Assembly: GCF_963924675.1 (NCBI RefSeq)
Contig: NC_089227.1
Coordinates: 47,300,080 to 47,364,079, forward strand
Direction of reading: 5' to 3'
Source of the DNA: Phocoena phocoena
Lineage: Eukaryota; Chordata; Mammalia; Artiodactyla; Phocoenidae
DNA: 64,000 nt
Position numbers and translations under genes: made by a program. Positions within the stretch are counted from its first letter, which is position 1; the number at the start of each line of letters is the position of its first letter. This document shows, one piece after another, positions 12,300-22,100 of the stretch. Under the pieces are notes generated by a model. The model made no database searches and was not told where the DNA came from. It was given only the letters and a program-made list of their open reading frames with translations.

Positions 12300-13990
12300 A
12301 CTCAAATATTCAGTTTTTATTATTTTTTCTTTCTTTCTTAAATAAAAATTGGACCATACTATATACATTAGTCTGAGACATGCTTTTTACAATTAGCCAA
12401 ATATAGAGGACAATTTTCCAATATATAGACAATGTCAGTATAGGTCCTCTGGGACAAGAGTGCAAGAGGTTTTGGGTTTTTTTGTCTGTTTGTTTTTGTA
12501 GAAACAAAAACATACACTCACCAAATCTGTGACTATATAACATGTACCTGGGACCATATTAATCTGCTCTAGAAAAAGTACCACATCCAGCACAGCAGTT
12601 TCCATCAGGGATGCTACTCCATTGGTTTATAGTAGTCCATAACCATTCTCAAAGAACCATCCAGTTTCCACAGATGAATTCAGTGGAGATATGATGGAAC
12701 CACCACCCTTAAGATACTTATAAGAATGGAAGTAATCTCTGTCAATCCCACCAGGATACCATGTTGTTTCGTATTTGTTTCAGAAGCTTATACTTGGCTT
12801 TCCCCCACTTTGACAGTTCTAACCCCATAGGCCAAGGACTTACTGTGGAATTTTCCAGATGCCAACTGCCAAGTATGTAAATTCCAGTTATACACTCAAG
12901 GACCAGAGAAATTATTCTATCCCTAGGACTCTCCTAATGGGAAATGTTTGCTCCAGCACCCCCAACTGGGCTGGCTGTGAAAGGCTAAGGGGGAGGAAGC
13001 AGTACTGGGTAGGGAAAGTTTTTAGATTGTGGTGCATATATGGCACTTGTGAAAGAAAAGGGGACATGGGAAGCAGAACTGAGCAGGGACAGACTCAGAC
13101 CATGATGCAAGTCTGACAAAACCACGGCCAACCCTGAGAGGTCCTCAGAGCAAAGGATTCCCATTAGCAAAGTCCCACATTGAGGAGAAATGGCCAGCCC
13201 TAGGTGCTTATCCGTCACAGGGGCTTACAGGGGAAAAGTGTAGCATTGATCCCTATACTATGTGGATCCCAAAGGTGCTGCAGCTGAATGCTGTCAGCTA
13301 ACTGCACACCTTGCAACTAACAGCAAGTATTTTAGTTCATGGGTGTTATTTATTTATCCATTCCCCCATGAGTAGACAAGTTGATTTGTTTTCAAATTTT
13401 TGTTCTTACAGGTAAACTGCAATGAACAATCTTGTACATTAATCTTTATGCTCTCTGTTAGTAAAACTGTAGGATAAGTTTCTAGAAGTGGAATGGCTGA
13501 AACAGGTAACTCTCCTTAAAATTTTTATAGATTCTGCCAATTGCCTTCCAAAAAATATTGCCAATTTTACACTTCCACAAATAGCACAGGAGAGCGTTCA
13601 TTTCCCCAGGACTTGCCAACATCAGCATTTTTTGTTATTTGCCAGCCTGATGGTAGAACAATGATGTCTCATTATCTTATTACTTTTTTTTTTTTTTTTT
13701 GGTACGCGGGCCTCTCACTGTTGTGGCCTCTCCCGTTGCGGGGCACAGGCTCCGGACGCGCAGGCTCAGCGGCCATGGCTCACGGGCCCAGCCGCTCTGC
13801 GGCATGTGGGATCTTCCCGGACCAGGGCGCGAACCCGTGTCCCCTGCATCGGCAGGCGGACTCTCAACCACTGCGCCACCAGGGAAGCCCTATCTTATGA
13901 CTTTTTATTTTCCTACTCATTCATTAGTCTCAGAATGTTTCCACATGTCTGTTTTTTTCTTTAGTTAATTTTTTATTTCCTTTGCTCACC
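12300..13990. mobile_element. Ancient L1M 3' region, split by two insertions
   Basis: Two separated parts (12300-12450 and 13330-13990) read as consecutive pieces of an old L1 3' UTR. The second has the recognisable CTGTAGGATAAGTTTCTAGA / AGTGGAATGGCTG and GCCTTCCAAAA stretches. The parts are separated by about 0.88 kb of unidentified sequence, and the second is interrupted by a SINE at 13684. Confidence 0.55.
13684..13890 (-). mobile_element. CHR-2-like cetacean SINE
   Basis: Poly-T tail on the left, and the GGCTTCCCTGGTGGCGCAG head read on the minus strand at 13890. Flanking duplication TATCTTATTAC (13673-13683) and TATCTTATGAC (13891-13901). Confidence 0.95.
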
Positions 13991-14639
13991 TTCTCTTATT
14001 TTTTTGTAAATGCAAACATTAAACACAACTGAGAAATTTCTGGGGGGAAATGAACTCTAAGCCTGTATTTGGAGCTGAGGCAAAATTCTTGTTTTCCAGT
14101 GTAAAGTCAAGATGTGTTAGCTTCAGGATTCACTTGCTTTTTTTCTGATAACATTGGAGCTACAGATGGAAAGAAAAAAAAAAGAATAATAAGAACAGTT
14201 TTGCTTCCGTGTTGCTTTAGTTAAGGGAGGGATTTTGACCTTGATAAGTGTAGGGAGGCCAAGAATGAAACCAAGGGCTGCTCCAGAAGGAAATACTGTG
14301 CACAGAAAAAAGTGAGACATGGCTGTAGGCTAATAGTAGAGGGGAGCCCTGTGTAAAGAAAATGGGGAGAGGCTCTTACTCACCTACCTTCACTTCTCTG
14401 CAGTGGCTTAATAGCCTTTGAGTTCTCATCTTCCCTTCACCAGTAATTACAGCCACGCCTGTGGTTTCTCATTAACTCAAAGTGTTCCCAAATTCATCAT
14501 TTGTGTTCCCCCCTCCTCAGTCAACCTATCCTTTCCTCCTGACCCTTCTGACTTCTTGCTTCTATTGCTGAAATCACCCCCTCCCAGTAGCACAGGCTTA
14601 GAACATCAGAGAACGGTTTTTTCATTATTCCTTCTCAGA

Positions 14640-15430
14640 TTTGACAGAGCCTAGAGATTTTACCAACAAATGGCCCTTTTCATTTCCTTTCAACACTGCC
14701 CCAATATCTTTCCTCTTTACCTGTGGACTTCTATTTTACCTTTATAACTCAGATGTCTCACCTCTTCTAGGAAAGTCTTTGCTGACTGCTTGCTCTTCCC
14801 CCAACTCCAACACACACTTTATATGCATCAGGCTATTTTTTTCTTTAGATTCAGTAAGTCCCCTACATATGAATCTTCAAGTTGCAAACTTCCAAAGATG
14901 CAAATGTGCGTTCGCATGTCCAATCACGTCAGGTGTGAGTGAAACTGCAGCTTGCCCTCTGTTTCCTGTTGCTGACAATCCTTCAGCTCTACCATCTCCC
15001 ACCTCCTCTCCCTCCTCCAGTCAGTAACTCTTCTTGCCTGTTCACTCGATGCCAGCCCCTGTATACCAGCTGTTGTACTGTACTACTGTACTTTTCAAGG
15101 TACTATACCAGAAGATTAAAAATGTTTATTTTGTGTGTTTGTTTTTTATGTATTATTTGTGTGAAAAGTATTATAAACCTATTACAGTACAGTACTACAT
15201 AGCCGATTGTGTTACCTAGGCTAACTTTGTTGAACTTACAAACAAATTGGACTTATGAACAAGCTCTCCGAACAGTACTCGTTCGTATGTAGGGGACTTA
15301 CTGTATTTACATGTCTTTCTCTAATCCTTGAAGAAAGGAACTATGCCACTTCCATTTTTATGTCCCCAGCACCTATCATAGTGCCTGGTACATAATAGGT
15401 GGTCAGTGAAGTTTAGTTGCATTGAATTGT
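14640..15430 (+). mobile_element. L2 LINE fragment, split by a DNA transposon
   Basis: L2-like sequence occurs on both sides of 14852-15303. The right part contains the typical L2 3' end (CCCCAGCACCTATCATAGTG, CATAATAGGTGGTCAGTGAA). Confidence 0.6.
14852..15303. mobile_element. Tigger-like (Tc1/mariner class) non-autonomous DNA transposon
   Basis: Terminal inverted repeats CAGTAAGTCCCCTACATA at 14852 and its complement ending at 15303, about 22 bp with one mismatch. The interior is AT-rich with no transposase frame. It is inserted within an L2, and TA follows the right end. Confidence 0.8.
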
Positions 15431-15459
15431 TTAGCTGCTAACAAATTTGTGCAGGGAGC

Positions 15460-15765
15460 TCATTGCTTGTTGCCTAAAAGACTTCAATAGTTCCATGTTG
15501 CCTACTCCAGGAATAGCAAAGTCCTCATACCAGCATTTAAGGCTTTCATGATATAACCCAATGTTGCATTTCCTCCCCACTTTGGTAAACTAGTCATTAT
15601 TTCTCTACTATATCCCTAGCTTGTACATCTGTGCTTATTCTCTGGCTTAGACATCCTTCCACATCTGTCTACCAGTAATTTGCCAAAAACTTCCTCATCC
15701 TTCTAAGGTTGTCTCAAAAGCCAACCCTCAGAGAAAGCATTCCCTGACCTCCAACATAGCTCTTC
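15460..15765 (+). mobile_element. L2 LINE fragment
   Basis: Pattern of L2 3' sequence: AAGGCTTTCATGATATAACC, then CATTCCCTGACCTCC. Diverged. Confidence 0.6.
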
Positions 15766-16079
15766 CTCCAAACACGCCCGAGCACTGTTAGCATCACCAC
15801 CAACTTGACACATTGATCAAATCTCTTTTATGAACTGTTTTCTAGTGCATTGATTGTAATTTTTTTGCTTTGGGGATTAAACAGAAGTCCCATAAATTAA
15901 AAAAAATTGACCATTGTTTTCTATCACCCACTATTAGTATGTGATACTTGAGAGAAAATGGTTTTGCACCCACCAATGCATCCAGTCCAACTCCTGATAC
16001 CTAGTATCCTCTAAAAGCACCAGTTATAAGAAACATCAGAGACCAAATACTGATTGAGGCCTTGCTTTCCTCAATCTCT

Positions 16080-16335
16080 TCACCAACATGCTTTCACCAA
16101 TATTCCCTTCTCATGCCCCAATGGAAGGCTGCTCCATCTCTTATAATTGTTACTTTCTCAGAGAGACATTCCTTGCCCACAAATCTAAGGTAGTTACAGC
16201 CAATTATATTCTTCATATGAATTTTCTTCATAACCCTCATTGTCCATTTGCTTTTGTAATGCCTGTTTCCCCCACAAGTCTAAAACCTCCATGAGGGAAC
16301 AGATCATGTCTATTTTGTTCTGTGTTGAAATAGCC
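16080..16335 (+). mobile_element. L2 LINE 3' fragment
   Basis: L2-like GACATTCCTTGCC and ACCTCCATGAGGGAACAGAT segments. Diverged. Confidence 0.5.
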
Positions 16336-16473
16336 ATTTCTTAAAAAATCATTTGTCTGTTATATACTTTGAAAGTATTTTCTCCAAGTATGCTGTTCAT
16401 TTTTTTAACTTTAAATATTCTGTAGTCAAATCTGTTCATCTTTCCATCATGGCTTCTGAAGTTCCTGTTATGT

Positions 16474-16502
16474 GTGTGTGTGTATATATATATATGTATG
16501 TG

Positions 16503-16533
<31 letters not shown>

Positions 16534-16730
16534 CTTTTGCAGTACGTGGGCCTCTCACTGCTGTGGTCTCTCCCGTTGCGGAGCACAGGCTCCGGATGAG
16601 CAGGCTCAGCGGCCATGGCTCACGGGCCCAGCCGCTCCACGGCATGTGGGATCCTCCGGGACCGGGGCACGAACCCGTGTCCCCCGCATCAGCAGGCGGA
16701 CTCTCAACCACTGCGCCACCAGGGAAGCCC
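16474..16730 (-). mobile_element. CHR-2-like cetacean SINE with microsatellite tail
   Basis: Minus-strand SINE. Its tail side contains (TG)n(TA)n sequence at 16474-16517 before the T-run. Duplication CCTGTTATGT at 16464-16473 and CCCGTTATGT at 16731-16740, so the microsatellite lies inside the insertion. Confidence 0.94.
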
Positions 16731-16740
16731 CCCGTTATGT

Positions 16741-18150
16741 ATATTTTTAATTGCTTCCTTGGAATATGCTCCTAGAGGTGGAAAAGTTGAATGGGCTTCT
16801 CCTTAGGTCTTGATGCATTTTGTTCCATTGGGCATATGCCCAGTCCTTTGGCAAAAGTGTGACTTGCACTCTTGAAGCTCTACCCTTTACTCAAATGAAT
16901 GTGCAGATTTGTCCATATCCATTGCTCCTAAGTATTCCCTTTCCTTTACTTTTATAGCAACTGGATCACCTCCAAGTTCTGAAGTCAGCCTGAGAATAGA
17001 AATGAAACTCTCTTTCCAGGTCACATTCTAATCACGGTAATACACAGCACCTTAGCCAACTGGGTACACAACCTGATCTGTCTATCCCAGCCCAGTTACC
17101 ATAACTGTTGCCAGTTCCTGTCATAGACATATGACAGAGAAGAATGTAACGTACTGTGAGAATAACCTGGTAAATATTGTTGGATGGGATGACATGCATA
17201 CAAAAGTTTGGTGACCTCGGTTCACATTTAGCCCTTAGCCATGTCTATGAACGTCATATGACTTCATCTGATCTTTAATCACCCCACCACACATACGGGA
17301 GCACTGCGGGGGGGAAGTCAGGTCAAGTGATCAATGGGGCTTTCCTAAATTAAACCTGCTTATAATGCATCATTTCCATTGCCTTTCCTCTGCAGATTAA
17401 AGAGTAGAATTCTTTGTAATATATATTTTTGCCTATTCCAGATCCCACACGCAGGGTAAGAAAAGCAAATGAATGCTTTTCTTTTACTTCTGTTCTTAGG
17501 ATATATTAAAGAAAAAGGAAGGGATTTTTTTACCTTAAATTGCTTCATCAGAGAGTTTTATTTAGTCTTTTGACTTCTTGAACATTTTTGTTGTTGTTTC
17601 ATGGAGCTATGCACATATGTAAAAAAGGATTCGAATACAAAGATATAAATCATAGTGGTATCAAAACCTATCTCCAAGTGGAGATGCAATTTGGAACTTT
17701 CCCCATGTTTCCACAACTAAGCTTGAGTAGCAACAAAGCAGAGTAGGAATCAGAAAGATGCATCAGACATGGTCCCAAACCTGATCTCTTTCAGGGGAGA
17801 CGTTCAGAAAGGGACAAAACAAGAACATAAATAGCTACAATATAATGTCATAAGTGACAAAATCCATATTTGTAAGAAGGCACAGGGAGAGGCAATCAGG
17901 AAAGATATCTTGCAGCACAGAGCTTGTGGTGGACATTTACTGGTATAAAATAATGTCTTAAGCAAAGATTTGGATAAAGCACGTTTCATACAGGAGGACA
18001 GAGTGAGCAAATTCTCTGGAGAAAAAAAGTCAAACTGACAAATTAGTCCCTTTTAAATCTTGTTTTTAATTAAAAGAGTTAAGCCTAATGGAGGGAATGT
18101 ATTACCGGAAGGAGACAAATTGATGGCTTTTTATCGCCACAAAAAAAAGT
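16741..18150. other. Intergenic sequence upstream of PDK4
   Basis: No exon or clear repeat beyond diverged LINE-like text at about 16745-16950. Confidence 0.45.
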
Positions 18151-18266
18151 AAACGTACTTTGGGCTGCTCAAGTCCCCGCAAAAGGAACTTCCAGTTCCC
18201 GACTTGCGCTATTCACTGATGGAGAAAACACTGTAAGAACTCTAGGCTGTTTATTCTTTTCGCTGT

Positions 18267-18343
18267 CCAATGGCAGAGAAGCCCATACTTCTGCACGCAG
18301 CTGATTAGCTACTGTAAAAGCCCCGCTCCGAGCACGAACCAAT
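18267..18343 (+). promoter_or_regulatory. Two CCAAT boxes upstream of PDK4
   Basis: CCAAT occurs at 18267-18271 and 18339-18343, both on the plus strand and 72 bp apart, upstream of the FOXO/ERR site. A forkhead-like TGTTTAT sits at 18248-18254. Candidate NF-Y sites. Confidence 0.4.
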
Positions 18344-18414
18344 GACATCTCCGAGCCAAGATTCTTGGAAACAGCTTCTGGCTTGGAATGCGTGACATTG
18401 AGACAGCTTCTCGC

Positions 18415-18430
18415 TTGTAAACAAGGTCGA
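18415..18430 (+). promoter_or_regulatory. Composite forkhead (FOXO) / ERR-like site
   Basis: The forkhead core GTAAACA (18417-18423) runs directly into CAAGGTCG (18422-18429), a near match to the extended nuclear-receptor half-site bound by estrogen-related receptors. It lies about 340 bp upstream of the inferred start. Human PDK4 is known to be induced by FOXO1 and by ERR/PGC-1alpha through promoter sites at a similar distance. Occupancy here is inference. Confidence 0.6.
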
Positions 18431-18690
18431 GTCTGGGCTGGCCCCAGCCCACGCTGTCCGGGGTCCTGTCACAAAAGGCTGATCTTGAACCCACGTACCT
18501 CCTGACGGCCGCTTTGGCTTCCTGCTGTCCCCTTACCCCTCACAGCTTCGGGTGCCAGGCCTCCGCGTCCTGGAGGCGGGGCCCAAAGTTCTTTATCTGA
18601 GCTGACGGGCGCGGCTCCAAGCTCAGGAAGCTCTCCAAGTTCCAGTGGCTCCTCCCGGTTGGAGCTTCGCGGGCGGGGGATGCGGGGGGC

Positions 18691-18706
18691 GGGGGGGGGG
18701 GGGGGG
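18691..18706. repeat. Homopolymer G16 in the PDK4 promoter
   Basis: Sixteen consecutive G, preceded by GGGCGGGGG and GGGGGGC runs. A strong G-quadruplex candidate and a place where assemblies often slip. Confidence 0.9.
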
Positions 18707-18723
18707 AGGTGGTGCAGGGAAAC

Positions 18724-18731
18724 AAATAAAA
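18724..18731 (+). promoter_or_regulatory. TATA-like element
   Basis: AAATAAAA lies about 255 bp upstream of the ATG and just 3' of the G-run. It would place transcription start near 18755. Position-based inference. Confidence 0.4.
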
Positions 18732-18985
18732 CCTCGGGAGGCGGCGGGTGGTGACAGGATACGAACTTGAGTCTCAAGCTACCTACTGCTCCATCGACTC
18801 ACTACCCGATTCCTCCACCGCGAAGCACCCCCGAACCTCAGCCCAGGCCGGGGAGCACGAGCCCGCCAGCCACCTGCTCTCCCCGTCCGAACGCGCCCCG
18901 CCCCTTCTAAGGCCCCAGGTCCTGCTCCCCGCAGCCTTCACGCCACACACCAGCCCCAGCTCGTGCCAGGACGGTGGGCATCAAG

Positions 18986-19100
18986 ATGAAGGCGGCACGC
19001 TTCGTGATGCGCAGCGCCGGCTCCCTGGTACCCCGCGAGGTCGAGCATTTCTCGCGCTACAGCCCGTCCCCCCTGTCCATGAAGCAGCTGCTGGACTTCG
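18986..19100 (+). CDS. PDK4: PDK4 exon 1 (coding part): start codon and presequence
   Basis: Encodes residues 1-38 plus the first base of codon 39. The ATG has A at -3, and no other ATG lies between the TATA-like box and this one, which supports the start. The N-terminus is basic and lacks acidic residues up to codon 17, as expected for a mitochondrial presequence. The conserved [11 protein letters not shown] block follows. Donor GTGAGC at 19101. Confidence 0.95.
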
Positions 19101-22100
19101 GTGAGCGGGGACGTAGGGCCCGGGCGGGGACTGGGGAGCTGCCTTAACTTTCAGACCCGGTGTAGGGAGGGCTGGACTCATTACTTAAAACACCTGGTGT
19201 CCGCTTTCCTGCTGAACCCTGGAACCTCGAAGCCAGCACACCTTGCCTTTCTTAGATTTGCCTTCTCTCTGACAGTTTGTGCCTGCAGGTCAAGGCCACT
19301 TGCAGCCCCGCTGATGCTGGTTGGTTTGAGCTCATCTTTCCTATTCTTTCTGTCCAAAGTTTTCAGTCAAAATAGTTTTTGCTTTCAGTCACCATTTAAC
19401 AATGAACTGGAAACTTCATCCCCTCCTTCACTGCATAGTACTTCTTGGAGAAGATTCCTAATATTATAAAGTAGCTTCGAATTAACCGAGATTTTATCCT
19501 TTAGCCACCCTCCACCCCTCCACAGGGTTCATCTCTCTGTATTCCTAACATTTCCTAACAAAGATTTCTTTGTCTCTTTAGCTTTAATGTTATCTATATA
19601 TTTGCATTACTGCTGAAAATATTTACAAACTTTCTGCACAAATCTTATAAAGAAAATTTCAAGGATTTAAATGTGGTATTATTTATCACTAGTCTAGAAA
19701 CATTAGGACTCCCACCCCTCCCCTTTTCCCTTCACTACAGTTTCATATCTAGAACTCTGCAAAGGATGTTGTCTCCCTGACATTGTGATTTGACTAAATC
19801 CTGCATTCTTTTATGAATACTAAGAGCCTTGGGATATTATGACTTCTTGGAAGTGAATCCTCATCAAAAAGAGAAAACAATAATTCTCATATTTGGTCAC
19901 TTTTTAAAAAAAAGAAAGAAAAAGACAAAAGACAATAAAGAATATGCTTACTCCTGAATTATCTACAAGCAGTTACCCAACTGAGAGTTAAATATAATTT
20001 TGTAATATATATATGTGTGTTCAATATTGGAAAGTTAATGCTACTCAAATATATAATTTAGATATACTTTTTTCCAAAAACTAAATAGATGCTGTTTATT
20101 ACAGGTTCAGAAAACGCATGTGAAAGAACCTCCTTTGTGTTTTTGAGACAAGAGTTGCCTGTGAGGCTAGCCAATATCCTGAAGGAAATTTATATCCTCC
20201 CTGATGGATTAGTAAATACCTCTTCAGTGCAACTAGTTAAAAGCTGGTAAGTGGTGAACCATTCTGAAACAATCTCTAGTTTTAAGATAGTTATCTGAGT
20301 ATGAATTCTTACAATATATTAACATCGTAATTGGAAAACAGGTGGTCTGAAGCTTAAATACTTTGAAAGATGTATTTTCTATTAATTTAGGGTAAGTTAT
20401 CATAAGGGCAGTTATAAAGCTATAAACAGACATTTTTACCCTGAAAGAGTAGATACTTTCACAATATAATTTTAGAAGGCAATATGAAAAATAATTGACA
20501 GTTACAATATTAGTTTGTGTTTAAAATAATAAAAGACAGTTTGATATCGCAAAAAGAATCCTGTCCTAGAAATAGATACAAATGACTATTATTTATAGAG
20601 GGCCTAATCTTTGTTACTTACAAACCAATTAACAAAGCAGGCCCAGGATCAAATCATGCCTTCCTCTTTTCCTAGTTGTGGAATCCTTGCCTAGTGTCTT
20701 ATCTCTAGGCCTCAACTCCCCCATCTATTATTGAGGAGAATAAAGTATATGTCTCAAAGGGATATCTGAGTGTAATTAAATGAGGTAATCCATTTTAAAA
20801 GCACTTAGAACAGTACCAGGCACACAGCCAGCACTCAGTGTCAGTAATTATCTCCTTCTGCAAATAAGGATACTGACTTAGAGAGGGTAGGTAAACCAAA
20901 GGAGCAGATTTTCAGAGAACAGAGCCAGGTTATGCACTGAGGCAGATATGCACCAGACCTTCACCCTAACCCACTGACTGTACAACTTTTTGTTTGTTGA
21001 TTTAAGAAATATATGTATTATGCACCCATTAAACAATTGCAATCTGAAACATATTCAATCCATAGTATTTACTGCTGCTTTCAAGACTTCTATTCACCTA
21101 TGAATGAATACAGGAGGAAAAAAATATGAAGCCTTTCTGTAAAAGTAATTTCTAAATGCTTTTGCTATAAAAATAAAGACATTTGACAAACAAAACAGAA
21201 AACTGAATAGTGATCTAGGATAGTTAAACAGAAATTTTAAGTTAGCAAGTTGAGGGTTAAATTTGTAGCTTTCTTTTTTCTAAGACATATGTTTTCCAAA
21301 TGTCTTGGAGGAAAGTTTTAATTTTAAACATAATACGTTCTCTCTTCAAATCATTTGGAAAAAAGCAATCTGTTTTCAGCCACTTGTAAGTGACTATTCA
21401 ATTTTAAAACTTAAAGCCCACCTGTCGCTTTACAGGTATATCCAGAGCCTGATGGAGTTGGTGGAATTCCACGAGAAAAGCCCAAAGGACCAGAAAACAT
21501 TATCAGAGTAAGTTTTACGCATTAGAATAAGTGTCTAAAACTTTGACTATTTCTAAACATCAGATTTTTTTCAGACCTCACTTAAAGGATAATTTATAAT
21601 AGTATCCTGAATAATAAATAACTACCCCCTTACAAATGACAAGTTTTGGCTTGTTGGTTTTTTTTAAAAGCAATAGAGAATTATGGCATTGGAAATGATG
21701 CTGAGGATGAAAAGTGTAGAGGACTTTTTAAAAGAAGGAAATCTATTTTTACTCTAAATTTAGTATGATGATTAGATTTGTAGAAGGATTTACTGTTACA
21801 TAATATCACTGCACGTTGGTGTCATTGTAGAGTACACATTTTCTTTCAGAGTAATTGACAGTCTCTAGCTATAAGAATGAGAAAGAAGACTCTTTTCTAA
21901 ATCTTACAAGAAATTTGAAGTTTTTTTCACAGTGGCATTCTAGAGCCATCTTAAATAGTACTTATTTTTTAAATTATCTTTTGAAAGAGAAAGCTTAGTG
22001 AACAACTGGAGTGAACCTACCACTCACAGAGCTGATATTTTACATGTAAGCTAGAAGCAAAATAAATCTGTTTGTGAAGCTATCTCCTCTACTGTAGTCA

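Larger units (their letters stand above)
18480..19140 (+). promoter_or_regulatory. PDK4: PDK4 CpG-rich promoter and 5' UTR
   Basis: The base composition rises sharply in GC and CpG compared with the AT-rich flanks. The block includes G-rich Sp1-type boxes at about 18669-18711, a TATA-like AAATAAAA at 18724-18731, the 5' UTR and exon 1. The transcription start is inferred at about 18755-18790. There is no ATG between the TATA-like box and the chosen start codon, so no ATG uORF. Confidence 0.75.

Noticed and set aside
18748..19104. Open frame across the PDK4 promoter and exon 1
   Set aside because: It lacks an ATG (begins GTG) and is a shifted frame of GC-rich 5' UTR and exon 1; the PDK4 frame starts at 18986.
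19101..19469. 122-codon open frame after PDK4 exon 1
   Set aside because: It lies wholly in intron 1, downstream of a canonical donor.
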